Source: Oxalobacteraceae bacterium (GTDB taxonomy: Bacteria > Pseudomonadota > Gammaproteobacteria > Burkholderiales > Burkholderiaceae_D). From it: a DNA stretch of 64,000 nt. Where the stretch lies: assembly GCA_947448025.1 (NCBI GenBank), contig CANFLV010000007.1, positions 82,627 through 146,626 on the forward strand. Reading direction: 5' to 3'. The notes below the pieces were generated by a model. It saw nothing but the letters and a program-made list of their open reading frames with translations, did not search any database and was not told where the DNA came from. The position numbers and the translations under genes were made by a program. Position 1 is the first letter of the stretch. Every line of letters begins with the position of its first letter. Positions 32,138-41,715 of this stretch are shown here, piece by piece.

Positions 32138-34027
32138 ATGGCAGTTCTTTCTCTCTCCGATGCGCAGCTCGCATTCGGCCACGTCGCCTTGCTCGATCAT
32201 GCAGAATTTTCCCTCGAGACGACCGAGCGCGTCGGCCTGATCGGCCGCAATGGCACGGGTAAATCATCGCTGTTGAAAATCATCGCGGGCATGTCCAAAC
32301 TTGATGATGGCTTGCTGGTGCAGCAGCAGGGACTGAAGATCGCTTACGTTGAACAGGAGCCGCATTTCCTGCAGACGATGAGCGTCTTCGATGCGGTCGC
32401 GTCCGGACTCGGAGAAATGCCGGCGCTGCTGGCGGAATATGAAGCCCTGACCGGTCAGTTTGGCGGCGACAATGACGATGCGCTCATGGAGCGCATGCAT
32501 GACATCCAGATCAAGCTCGATGCCGCGGACGCCTGGTCGCTCAATAACCGTGTCGAAGCTACGCTGGACCGTCTGAACCTGAATCCGGATGCACTCATGG
32601 GCACGCTCTCGGGCGGTATGCAAAAACGCGTTGCGCTCGCCTGCGGGCTTGTCAGTGCACCCGACGTTTTGCTGCTCGATGAGCCGACCAACCATCTCGA
32701 TTTCAGCTCCATCCTGTGGCTTGAAGGTTTGCTGCGGGACTTCAAGGGTAGTGTGCTGTTCATTACCCATGACCGCAGCTTCCTCGACAATGTCACCACG
32801 CGCATCATTGAACTCGATCGCGGCAAGATTCTGTCATTTCCAGGCAATTTCACGACCTACCAGAGCCGCAAGGCCGAACTGCTCGAGAATGAAGAAGTCG
32901 AAAACGCCAAGTTCGATAAATTCCTCGCGCAAGAAGAAGTCTGGATTCGCAAGGGCGTGCAAGCCCGCCGTACCCGTGACGAAGGTCGCGTACGCCGACT
33001 TGAAGCCCTGCGCATGACGCGCTCGGTGCGTCGTGACCAGCAAGGTCAGGTCAAGCTCGATGTCGCCACTGGCGACCGCTCCGGCAAGATCGTCGCAGAA
33101 CTCGAAAACGTCAATCGCGCCTTTGGCGACAAAGTCATCGTCAAGGATTTCAGCGCGACCATCCTGCGCGGCGACAAGGTCGGCCTGATCGGTGCGAATG
33201 GCGCCGGCAAGACGACTTTGCTCAAGCTCATCCTTGGTGTCGACAATCCCGACAGCGGCACGGTTCGCCAGGGCACGAAATTGCAGGTCGCGTACTTTGA
33301 CCAGATGCGCGCCCAGCTCGATGACGAAACCAGCTTGGCTGACACGATCGCCCCCGGCAGCGACTGGGTGGAAATCAATGGCCAGCGCAAGCACGTCATG
33401 ACTTACTTGAACGACTTCCTGTTCGCGCCGGAACGCGCGCGCTCACCCGTGAAGTCCCTCTCCGGCGGCGAGCGTAATCGTCTCTTGCTGGCGCGCCTGT
33501 TTGCCAAGCCGGCCAATGTGCTGGTGCTCGATGAGCCGACCAACGATCTCGATATCGAGACCTTGGAATTGCTCGAAGAGCTGCTGGAAGATTACAAGGG
33601 CACGGTCTTCTTGGTCAGCCATGACCGCACCTTCCTCGACAATGTCGTCACCCAGGTGATCGCCTCCGAAGGCGATGGCCTGTGGCGCGAATATATCGGT
33701 GGTTACAGTGACTGGGAAAAATATCGCCCGTCGGCAGTAGCTGCGAAATCACCCGCGAAAGTTGAAGTCAAGGCCGCTGTGAAGGAAGCTGCGCCGAAAA
33801 AGAAATTGAGCTACAAGGAACAGCGTGAGCTCGATACCTTGCCGGCATTGATCGCTGAACTCGAAGCGGAACAAGTCAGTTTGTCGCAACGTCTGGCCGA
33901 CCCGAAGATTTATCAGCAACAGGCAGGCGAAGCGGAAAAGCTGACGAAGCGCATCGCCGAGATTGATGGACTGCTGCTTGAGAATCTCGAGAAGTGGGAA
34001 CAGATCGAAGCGCGCAGCAAGGCTTGA
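32138..34027 (+). CDS. uup: ABC-F family ATPase (Uup-type)
   Basis: 629 aa; two ATPase domains (GRNGTGKSSL, GANGAGKTTL), LSGGMQKRVALA, LSGGERNRLLLARL, C-terminal coiled coil KLSYKEQRELDTLPALIAELE. Confidence 0.9.
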   Translation: MAVLSLSDAQLAFGHVALLDHAEFSLETTERVGLIGRNGTGKSSLLKIIAGMSKLDDGLLVQQQGLKIAYVEQEPHFLQTMSVFDAVASGLGEMPALLAEYEALTGQFGGDNDDALMERMHDIQIKLDAADAWSLNNRVEATLDRLNLNPDALMGTLSGGMQKRVALACGLVSAPDVLLLDEPTNHLDFSSILWLEGLLRDFKGSVLFITHDRSFLDNVTTRIIELDRGKILSFPGNFTTYQSRKAELLENEEVENAKFDKFLAQEEVWIRKGVQARRTRDEGRVRRLEALRMTRSVRRDQQGQVKLDVATGDRSGKIVAELENVNRAFGDKVIVKDFSATILRGDKVGLIGANGAGKTTLLKLILGVDNPDSGTVRQGTKLQVAYFDQMRAQLDDETSLADTIAPGSDWVEINGQRKHVMTYLNDFLFAPERARSPVKSLSGGERNRLLLARLFAKPANVLVLDEPTNDLDIETLELLEELLEDYKGTVFLVSHDRTFLDNVVTQVIASEGDGLWREYIGGYSDWEKYRPSAVAAKSPAKVEVKAAVKEAAPKKKLSYKEQRELDTLPALIAELEAEQVSLSQRLADPKIYQQQAGEAEKLTKRIAEIDGLLLENLEKWEQIEARSKA

Positions 34028-34047
34028 GCCGGGCATTGATCCGGCGG

Positions 34048-34905
34048 CTAGTTTAGTCGCCGGATCGCCGCTCTCAAACCCGGCAGTTTGCTGCGCAGGT
34101 CTTTCGCGTCGGCTGCTGCCGGGCGTGCCGCCAGATACGCTTCAAAATCCTGCAGCGCTGCCTGCGGGCATTCCAGCTGTTCAAACGTGAGCCCACGATC
34201 GCGTAATTCCCCCGCCTGTTCCGGCAAAAGTATCACTAGTCTGTGCTGGATGCCGAGCAGCCGTTCCCATTGCTGTTGCTGCTGGTAGAGCCCTTTCAAA
34301 TTGCGCAACATGCGCACCAGGATCTCGCGTGGTGCGGCCGCCTGCAGGAAGATCGCCAGTGCAGCTTCGCCGATTTCGCTTTCCTGATCAAGGAAGGGTT
34401 CGAGCCTGTCTTCCAGATCATCGCGTGACAGGCTCGCGCCATTGAAAGGATCGAGAATGATATCGCCAGCCTGCACCGAGAGCTTCATCAGGAAATGCCC
34501 TGGGAATGAGATGCCTTTGACGTCTAGGCCGATTTGCTGCGCCAGTTCCATATAGACCACCGCCAATGAAATCGGAATCCCGCGGCGGGTGCTGATGACG
34601 CGATCGAGATAACTATTGTCGGGCGTGTAGTAATCGTTGACGTTGCCCGCAAAGCCGAGTTCTTCATAAAAATAATGATTCAGCATGCGCAGCTTTTGCA
34701 GCAGCGAAGCGTCGGCTGGCAGGCGTTGCAGCAAGCGCGCAGCGAGGGTGTCCAGTTCAAGCTGTGACGCTTCCAGGTCAAGTCGCGGGTCCGCTTCCTG
34801 GGCAATCGCGAGGGCGGCCTCAAAGAGAGGAATCGAATCATCTTGCCGAACCAGTGCGGCAAAGTAGTCGAGCGCATCTATCATGGTGTATCCGTCCATA
34901 GTCAC
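34048..34905 (-). CDS. SirB1 family protein (transglutaminase-like plus TPR)
   Basis: 285 aa; LNHYFYEELGFAGNVNDYYTPDNSYLDRVISTRRGIPISLAVVYMELA. Confidence 0.87.
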   Translation of the reverse strand: MTMDGYTMIDALDYFAALVRQDDSIPLFEAALAIAQEADPRLDLEASQLELDTLAARLLQRLPADASLLQKLRMLNHYFYEELGFAGNVNDYYTPDNSYLDRVISTRRGIPISLAVVYMELAQQIGLDVKGISFPGHFLMKLSVQAGDIILDPFNGASLSRDDLEDRLEPFLDQESEIGEAALAIFLQAAAPREILVRMLRNLKGLYQQQQQWERLLGIQHRLVILLPEQAGELRDRGLTFEQLECPQAALQDFEAYLAARPAAADAKDLRSKLPGLRAAIRRLN

Positions 34906-34927
34906 TCGGTCTGGCGGCGCTGCCGGC

Positions 34928-36478
34928 TCAGCCTGCGATGCGTTTGAAATCTTTGAGCCGGAAGCCCATCAAAAACAAGGCCCCCAGGTAAGTCACGCCA
35001 CAGCCCGCAATAACTTCGGTTAATGCCACCATGCGCCACAATGGTCGCGCCTGCAGGGCGATCCAGTCAAAATTGGCCGCGCCCCAGAGCGCTACGCCAG
35101 CCATCAGGCACAGCGCACCAGTCAAGCGTAGCATGAAGATTCCCCAGCCGGCTTTCGGCAGATAAATCGCATGCCGGCGCAAACCCATGTAGAGAAATAC
35201 CGCATTCAGACAAGCCCCCAGTCCGACCGACAGGGCCAGGCCGGCATGCGCGATCCACGGCACGAATACAAAGTTCATCGCCTGCGACGCAATCAAGACA
35301 CCTACAGCGATTTTGACAGGCGTACGGATGTTTTGTTTGGCATAAAATCCGGGCGCGAGAATTTTGACGATGATTAAGCCGATCAGGCCGACGCCATAAG
35401 CAATCAGGGCAGTGGACGTCATGCTGGTGGCTTGTGCATCGAATTTGCCGTAATGGTAAAGCGTTGCAGTCAGTGGCTCTGATAAGGTTAGCAAAGCGAC
35501 CGCGCAAGGCAAGGCGAGGATGAAGGTCAGGCGCAAGCCCCAGTCGAGCAGCGCTGAATACTCAGTCGTGTCACCTTCCGAATTAGCCTTGGAGAGGCTG
35601 GGCAGCAAAATCGTGCCGAGCGCGACGCCTAGCAGGGCTGTCGGAAATTCCATCAGACGGTCAGCATAAGTCAGCGAAGAGACGCTGCCGGCCGGGAGGC
35701 GTGAGGCGATATTGGTATTGATGAGGATGCTGATCTGGCTCGCCGAAACGGCAAAGATCGCCGGTCCCATTTTGGATAGGATCAGGCGCACGCCGGGGTC
35801 GCGCAGCGCATAAAAAGGATGCAGCGACAGGCTGGGCAGCATGCCGATCTTGATCAGGGCCGGGATCTGTATTGCCAGTTGCAGCACGCCACCAACAAAT
35901 ACCGCGATGGCTTGCGCGTAGATGGGCTGATCAAGGTAGGGCGCGAGGAAAAGCGCGGCGGCGATCGAGGAGATATTGAGCAAGACCGGTGTGAACGCCG
36001 GTATCTTGAATTCGCGCCAGGTATTGAGGATGCCGCCTGAGAGCGCTACGAAAGACATGAAGCCAATGTATGGAAACATGATGCGCGTCATGACAACGGA
36101 GGCATCATAGACCTCTGGAGTCGACTGCAGACCCGGTGCGAAACAATACACAATGACGGGCGCACCGATGATGCCGACGACGCAGGTCAATAGCAGTGTC
36201 GACACGAGGACTGTGGCGACATGGTCGACCAGGGTCTTGGTTTCATCGTGACCACGCTGGGTCTTGTACTGTGCCAGTATAGGCACGAAGGCCTGGGAAA
36301 ATGCGCCTTCGGCAAACAGGCGCCGCAGCAGGTTCGGGATCCGGAAGGCGATGTTATAGGCATCAGTATAGCCAGTGGCGCCAAAGGCGCGGGCGATCAG
36401 GATTTCACGCACCATGCCGGTCACGCGCGAGAGCATGGTCATGCTGGAAATGGTCGCGAGTACTCTAAGCAAGTTCAT
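34928..36478 (-). CDS. murJ: Lipid II flippase MurJ (MviN)
   Basis: 516 aa; LLRVLATISSMTMLSRVTGMVREILIARAFGATGYTDAYNIAFRIPNLLRRLFAEGAFSQAFVPI. Confidence 0.95.
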   Translation of the reverse strand: MNLLRVLATISSMTMLSRVTGMVREILIARAFGATGYTDAYNIAFRIPNLLRRLFAEGAFSQAFVPILAQYKTQRGHDETKTLVDHVATVLVSTLLLTCVVGIIGAPVIVYCFAPGLQSTPEVYDASVVMTRIMFPYIGFMSFVALSGGILNTWREFKIPAFTPVLLNISSIAAALFLAPYLDQPIYAQAIAVFVGGVLQLAIQIPALIKIGMLPSLSLHPFYALRDPGVRLILSKMGPAIFAVSASQISILINTNIASRLPAGSVSSLTYADRLMEFPTALLGVALGTILLPSLSKANSEGDTTEYSALLDWGLRLTFILALPCAVALLTLSEPLTATLYHYGKFDAQATSMTSTALIAYGVGLIGLIIVKILAPGFYAKQNIRTPVKIAVGVLIASQAMNFVFVPWIAHAGLALSVGLGACLNAVFLYMGLRRHAIYLPKAGWGIFMLRLTGALCLMAGVALWGAANFDWIALQARPLWRMVALTEVIAGCGVTYLGALFLMGFRLKDFKRIAG

Positions 36479-36651
36479 GGGCAGGATTCAAAGCGGCGCG
36501 CTTGGCGAAAGAGGGCAGAGTATAGCGAAATCAAGGTCCGTGGCGAAGTTAAATGCCGCGCAACAGCCATGCCAAGCGGCCAGATTGCCCTGTGCGAATA
36601 TCGAAGCGCGCCGATTTATGATGAAATAAGTACCGGCAAAGCCTGCGCGGA

Positions 36652-36680
36652 TTGCTCACAATGACAAAACCGGTTATACT
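36652..36680 (+). promoter_or_regulatory. Putative sigma70 promoter of rpsT
   Basis: TTGCTC - 17 nt - TATACT upstream of rpsT. Confidence 0.5.
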
Positions 36681-36760
36681 CTGCGGCTTCGCGTAGTTAC
36701 GATTCACCTACCTTTGCGTCTTCATTGACGCATTTCGATCCAGTTTTAGGAAATACATTC

Positions 36761-37027
36761 ATGGCAAATACAGCACAAGCACGCAAGCGCGCTCGTCAGG
36801 CAGTCAAGCAAAACGCACACAATTCGAGCCAGCGTTCGACATTGCGTACAGCGATCAAAGCTGTTCGCAAAGCGATTGAAGCCGGTGACAAAGCCGCTGC
36901 AGCGCAAGTGTTCGTAAATTCAGTGTCGACGATCGATCGCATCGCTGACAAGAAAATCATTCACAAGAACAAAGCTGCTCGCCATAAGAGCCGTCTGGCT
37001 GCAGCGATCAAGGCACTCACAGCCTGA
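36761..37027 (+). CDS. rpsT: 30S ribosomal protein S20
   Basis: [39 protein letters not shown]; start at ATG 36761. Confidence 0.97.
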   Translation: MANTAQARKRARQAVKQNAHNSSQRSTLRTAIKAVRKAIEAGDKAAAAQVFVNSVSTIDRIADKKIIHKNKAARHKSRLAAAIKALTA

Positions 37028-37077
37028 TTTAAGCAAATGTTTGTCTGGCGAGTCTCTCGCCAGCAAGCCTGCCGATG

Positions 37078-37113
37078 AAAAAAACCCGCATGACTTCGGT
37101 CTTGCGGGTTTTT
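37078..37113 (+). terminator. Intrinsic terminator of rpsT with a TTCG tetraloop
   Basis: AAAACCCGCAtGAC-TTCG-GTCtTGCGGGTTTTT. Confidence 0.85.
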
Positions 37114-37186
37114 GTTCGTCCTGAATTTTGTAGCAAATCAGCCTCAGTCCGAGTGCCTGATACAGCAGAGGGCCACCCAGCTGGAA

Positions 37187-37654
37187 TTAGCGAACCCCTG
37201 GAATGCCGTCGATATGACTGCCGGCTTTGAAACCCTTCTGCTTGAACCAGCCAAGATTCATCTCCAGCGCAAAGCGAACATCCTTGACTGCGCAATGCGA
37301 CTCGGTCGTTTGCGGCTTCATGTCTTCGATATTCACGATTGTGCCACTATCATCGATAAAGGCCACGGATAATGGTAGCAAGGTATTCTTCATCCACATA
37401 CATACGCCATTGGGGCGCGGGAAAATGAACAGCATGCCGTCATTGTTGGCCATCTTTTCACGAAACATCAAGCCTTGCTGGCGCTCCGCGTCAGTCGCAG
37501 CGACTTCTGCCTGAATCACATGCATGCCGGCATTAAGTGCAGTCGTGCGAAAGCGCGTGATTTGCTGCGCCTGTGCAGTACTTGCTAAAAAAATAATGCT
37601 GGCAATGCCAAATTGCGCGCATCGAGCTAACGCGGTAGCAGAAAATTTTGTCAT
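37187..37654 (-). CDS. DUF192 family exported protein
   Basis: AEVAATDAERQQGLMFREKMANNDGMLFIFPRPNGVCMWMKNTLLPLSVAFID; start at ATG 37654. Confidence 0.88.
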   Translation of the reverse strand: MTKFSATALARCAQFGIASIIFLASTAQAQQITRFRTTALNAGMHVIQAEVAATDAERQQGLMFREKMANNDGMLFIFPRPNGVCMWMKNTLLPLSVAFIDDSGTIVNIEDMKPQTTESHCAVKDVRFALEMNLGWFKQKGFKAGSHIDGIPGVR

Positions 37655-37704
37655 TTTAAGTAGGTGATAAGACAGGAGCAGGCAGTGTAGCAGCACTTGA
37701 ATTG

Positions 37705-37732
37705 AAAAAAGGCAGGACAGGCCTGCCTTTTG
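37705..37732 (-). terminator. Terminator-like hairpin downstream of the 37750-37914 gene
   Basis: AAAAGGCAGG-acagg-CCTGCCTTTT. Confidence 0.7.
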
Positions 37733-37749
37733 TAATCTTGAAACGGAAA

Positions 37750-37914
37750 TTATTTTGAAGCAGAAGCAGATGCCGCAGCCGCTTTGGCTGAGGCCGATGC
37801 TGATGCAGATGCTTTAGCCGAAGCAGATGCCGAAGCCGGTGCAGACATGTGGGAGCCAGCAAATGCAGACGCAACAAACAGGCAAGCACTCAGGGCAGCG
37901 ATCAAGTTTTTCAT
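37750..37914 (-). CDS. Small exported Ala/Ser-rich protein (missing from ORF track)
   Basis: Manual translation MKNLIAALSACLFVASAFAGSHMSAPASASASAKASASASASAKAAAASASASK*; paralogous N-terminus to 38152-38343. Confidence 0.75.
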   Translation of the reverse strand: MKNLIAALSACLFVASAFAGSHMSAPASASASAKASASASASAKAAAASASASK

Positions 37915-38103
37915 TATGCAGTTCTCCAGATTATTGTTATAAGATTTGATGATTCGGTTGAATCATTGACACAAACGTCTGTGTGCGTTGGTGGTTGACA
38001 ACTATTTGATGTTTCATCCAAAAACAAATTCGCCGGGCTCAGGGCGATCAATTTCATCGGAATGCGGGTTTTATTCAAACCGGACAAGATGCGAGAGACG
38101 AAA

Positions 38104-38130
38104 AAAAAGGCAGGTGAACACTGCCTTTTT
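38104..38130 (-). terminator. Terminator-like hairpin downstream of the 38152-38343 gene
   Basis: AAAAAGGCAG-gtgaaca-CTGCCTTTTT; T-rich on the minus strand. Confidence 0.75.
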
Positions 38131-38151
38131 GATACTGGGAAGCAAGAATAA

Positions 38152-38343
38152 TTATTTCATTGCTGCAGCAGTTGTTTTCGACTTCTTGGATTTTTTTGCT
38201 TTTTTGGTTTTTTTTGCTTTTGGTGCTTCAGCAGCAGTTGTAGCGCCAGGTGTCAAGACTGGAGCAGGAGCAGCCATGTGGCTACCAGCGAATGCGGAAA
38301 CAGCGAACAGACCAGCAACCAGCGCAGCGATCAGATTTTTCAT
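38152..38343 (-). CDS. Small exported Lys/Ala-rich protein
   Basis: 63 aa MKNLIAALVAGLFAVSAFAGSHMAAPAPVLTPGATTAAEAPKAKKTKKAKKSKKSKTTAAAMK. Confidence 0.75.
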   Translation of the reverse strand: MKNLIAALVAGLFAVSAFAGSHMAAPAPVLTPGATTAAEAPKAKKTKKAKKSKKSKTTAAAMK

Positions 38344-38605
38344 TTTTTCAGTCTTTCAAAATAGCATGTTGGGTAAGAGTACGATTCTCGTGAATCACTG
38401 CGAATAACGGTGTCGAACGCCAGTGGTTGACAGCAGACTCTTAAATAAACAAGACATGCCGCAATTCAGCGCTCTAACCTTTTTGATTATACAATTTGCC
38501 GTAAGCGATAAGAAACAATTATCAGAAACTTATTAGCAATAAAGTTTTAATTCATGGTTTGCCAAGCCTGGCCGACTACCCTTGCCGTCTCAAATAGGTT
38601 TGTCG

Positions 38606-39793
38606 ATGCGCTTTGCAATTCATGGTCTAACGTTTTTATTGTCAGCGATCTGCGCTTCGGGCCAGCTGATGGCCGCAGCTTATGTACCCAAGTCAGACGC
38701 GCAAGTGCTCGAACGCCTGCCATTCAAGCCCTCCGATCCGGTCGCCCGCGAGCTCGGCCAACTCCGTTCAGAATTACAGCGCTCACCGCAAAATCGCGAG
38801 CTGGCGGTGCAACTTGCGCGCCGATATTACGACATGGTCGCTGAAGAGGGGGATCCGCGCTATCTTGGCTATGCCCAGGCGGCACTGGCGCCATGGTGGG
38901 AAATGCCAACGCCTCCGACCGACGTGCAAGTCATCCGCGCCAGCCTGCGCCAATTCCAGCATGACTTTGATGGCGCTCTGAGCGACCTCGGTCAAGTCCT
39001 TGAGCGCGAGCCGCAAAATGCGCGTGCGCTTATCCTGCGGGCGATCATACATATTGTCCAGGCGCGTTACGAGCAGGGTCGCAGTGATTGCCGTTCCTTG
39101 CGTGGCGGCGATACTGAGCTACTCAGTCTTGGCTGTGAAGCGGTGATCGACGGCCTCACTGGCAAGGCTACCGCTGCTTATACTGGCTTGAAAGCAGCCT
39201 ATGAAGCGCGACCAGCCGTGTCGACAGATGAAAAACTCTGGATCCAGCTACGACTGGCTGAGCTGTCACAACGGCGAGGGCGGCTCGATTTGGCCGAAAT
39301 TCATTTTAAGAAAGCGTTGGAGCTTGGTGTCAGCGAAACTTTTTTATTGGCGAACTATGCTGATTTGCTACTCGATTTGAAGCGGCCGGCCGAAGTCGTC
39401 GCCTTGCTCAAAGATAAGGTGCGCTCAGATGGCCTTTTGCTGCGCCTGGCCTTTGCCGAGCGTGCGCTGAATCTACCCACTGCTGGGGAGCGGGAAGCGG
39501 CACTCGCCGCTCGCTATGGTGCGGCACAACTGCGCGGCGACACCGTGCATCAGCAAGAGGAAGCGCGCTTCGCCTTACAAGTCCAGCGTGATCCGAAAAA
39601 ATCCTTATGGCTGTCGCAGCAAAACTGGAAAGTCCAGCGTGAGCCGCGCGATGCGCGTGGATTTCTGGAAGCGGCGATCGCTGCGAAAGATCCGCAAGCA
39701 GCGCAGCCCGTGCTGGAATGGCTGGCACAAAGCCACATCGAAGATCCGCTGTTAATCGGCTTGGGTCAGCAATTGAAAGGCGGTGCCAAATGA
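38606..39793 (+). CDS. Exported TPR-repeat protein
   Basis: Signal-like N-terminus MRFAIHGLTFLLSAICASGQLMAAA; helical TPR-like repeats (GALSDLGQVLEREPQNARALILRA; GRLDLAEIHFKKALELG). Confidence 0.75.
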   Translation: MRFAIHGLTFLLSAICASGQLMAAAYVPKSDAQVLERLPFKPSDPVARELGQLRSELQRSPQNRELAVQLARRYYDMVAEEGDPRYLGYAQAALAPWWEMPTPPTDVQVIRASLRQFQHDFDGALSDLGQVLEREPQNARALILRAIIHIVQARYEQGRSDCRSLRGGDTELLSLGCEAVIDGLTGKATAAYTGLKAAYEARPAVSTDEKLWIQLRLAELSQRRGRLDLAEIHFKKALELGVSETFLLANYADLLLDLKRPAEVVALLKDKVRSDGLLLRLAFAERALNLPTAGEREAALAARYGAAQLRGDTVHQQEEARFALQVQRDPKKSLWLSQQNWKVQREPRDARGFLEAAIAAKDPQAAQPVLEWLAQSHIEDPLLIGLGQQLKGGAK

Positions 39794-40914
39794 AGCGCCT
39801 GCTTTTGCTGGTCGCCAGCCTGCTGATTTTTTCGACTGCGCAGGCGCACAAACCCAGCGACAGTTACCTTAACTTGAGCGTCAACGATAAAGTTGTCACC
39901 GGGCAGTGGGATATTGCTCTGCGCGACCTCGATTTCGCGCTGGGTCTTGATGCGAACGGCGACGCCGAAATTACCTGGGCTGAAGTTAAAGCGAAGCACA
40001 AGGACATCGCCGCCTATGCCTTCGCCCGCTTGCAATTGTCCACCGGCGACAAAGTCTGTCCGGTCGTGGTCACCGAACACCTGATAGACGATCACACCGA
40101 TGGTGCCTATGCCGTCATGCGCTTCAAGGCCGAATGTCCGGAACGCATCGCCAAACTGCAGGCGCGTTACAGCCTGTTCCATGAGATCGATCCGCAACAC
40201 AAAGGTTTGCTGCGCCTGGAGTATCAGGGTGCCTCGAATGCGGCGATTTTCAGCCCGCAAAGCGCGACCCAGGAATTCACACTGGCAGAACCCGACAAGG
40301 TCGGGCAATTCCTCGATTATGGCCGTGAAGGTGTCTGGCACATCTGGATCGGCTTTGACCACATTCTGTTCCTGCTGGCCTTGCTGCTGCCGGCCGTCGT
40401 CGTGCGTGAAGACAAAGCATGGCAAGGCGTCGTTGCTTTCCGTCCGGCTTTTTGGTCGGTCTTGCGGATTGTGACGGCATTCACGCTGGCGCATTCCATC
40501 ACCCTGACACTGGCGACCCTCGGTGTGCTCAGCTTGCCATCACGCTGGGTCGAGTCGACGATCGCCGCATCGGTCGTGATCGCGGCCTTGAATAATGTTT
40601 ATCCGATTTTCCGTGAGCGGCGCTGGATGATGGCCTTCCTGTTCGGCCTGATACATGGCTTTGGTTTTGCGAGCGTGCTGGCCGATCTGGGCTTGCCGCG
40701 CGATGCGCTGATATTGGCGCTGGTCGGTTTCAATCTCGGTGTTGAGACCGGACAACTCGCCATCGTGGCAGCCTTCCTGCCCGTCGCCTTCCTGCTGCGC
40801 CACACGACGTTTTATCGGCGACTGGTTCTCATTGGCGGTTCGCTCCTGATCGCCTTGCTCGCCAGTGTCTGGCTGGCAGAACGCTTGTTCGATCTGAAGT
40901 TATTGACGGTCTGA
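39790..40914 (+). CDS. HupE/UreJ_2-type membrane protein
   Basis: Signal peptide; [46 protein letters not shown]; overlaps the TPR gene by ATGA. Confidence 0.85.
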   Translation: MKRLLLLVASLLIFSTAQAHKPSDSYLNLSVNDKVVTGQWDIALRDLDFALGLDANGDAEITWAEVKAKHKDIAAYAFARLQLSTGDKVCPVVVTEHLIDDHTDGAYAVMRFKAECPERIAKLQARYSLFHEIDPQHKGLLRLEYQGASNAAIFSPQSATQEFTLAEPDKVGQFLDYGREGVWHIWIGFDHILFLLALLLPAVVVREDKAWQGVVAFRPAFWSVLRIVTAFTLAHSITLTLATLGVLSLPSRWVESTIAASVVIAALNNVYPIFRERRWMMAFLFGLIHGFGFASVLADLGLPRDALILALVGFNLGVETGQLAIVAAFLPVAFLLRHTTFYRRLVLIGGSLLIALLASVWLAERLFDLKLLTV

Positions 40915-41469
40915 TAAAAAATCAGCCGGCGAAACTTCGCAGAATTCACCCGGCAGCAATGGATGCGCCGCCAGCGTAAAGCCGCCAATGGCGATACGGA
41001 TCAGGCGCAAGGTCGGCAATCCGACTGCCGCCGTCATGCGCCTGACTTGACGGTTTTTTCCTTCGGACAGGGTGATGGCGAGCCAGCTCGTGGGTGCCTT
41101 GGCGCGCTGCCGAATGGGTGGATTGCGTGGCCAGAGCCATGTTGGTTCTTCAATGTGTTTCGCCTCGCATGGGCGGGTGACAAAATCGCCAAGATCGATC
41201 GGGCTGCGCAATTTTTTCAGCGCTGCTGCATCTGGCGTTCCTTCCACCTGAACCAGATAAGTTTTCGGCTGCTTCAGGTCGGGATGGCTAATGTTATGTT
41301 GCAGCCGTCCATCATCCGTCAGCAGCAGCAAGCCTTCGCTGTCGGCATCGAGCCGGCCGGCCGGATAGATATCCGGAATGTGCAGGAAATCCGCCAGCGT
41401 CTGCCGCTCGGGATGAGCCGAAAACTGGCACATGACATTGAAGGGCTTATTGAAAAGTATGAGCGGCAT
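40900..41469 (-). CDS. RsuA/RluE-family rRNA pseudouridine synthase
   Basis: [59 protein letters not shown]. Confidence 0.92.
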   Translation of the reverse strand: MPLILFNKPFNVMCQFSAHPERQTLADFLHIPDIYPAGRLDADSEGLLLLTDDGRLQHNISHPDLKQPKTYLVQVEGTPDAAALKKLRSPIDLGDFVTRPCEAKHIEEPTWLWPRNPPIRQRAKAPTSWLAITLSEGKNRQVRRMTAAVGLPTLRLIRIAIGGFTLAAHPLLPGEFCEVSPADFLSDRQ

Positions 41470-41715
41470 GGTGTGCTGGTCTTGTCGGATGTAAGCGGCG
41501 CGCGCCACGATGCAGGATTGTAATGGTCGCCGCGGCTGTATGCCGCAATTCGGTGATAAAAATGGCTATTTCCAGGGTCGCGGCTATGTCCCAAATGGAT
41601 GGTAACCATTAAAATACTGGTGCATAATGTGAAACAAAGTCTTGTGTCTTATATAAGACTAAAAGGTGCCGGAATATTCGGCCAGAATATTTCCACTCTT
41701 TATCTAAAACCGGAG

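Noticed and set aside
37750-38343. CRISPR-like or tandem-repeat array in the small-protein region
   Set aside because: Repetition is codon-level low complexity (GCA/TCT/AAA) within two ORFs, not spaced direct repeats.
39766-40494. 242-aa minus-strand ORF over the HupE-like gene
   Set aside because: Antisense shadow; the sense frame has a signal peptide and conserved membrane motifs.
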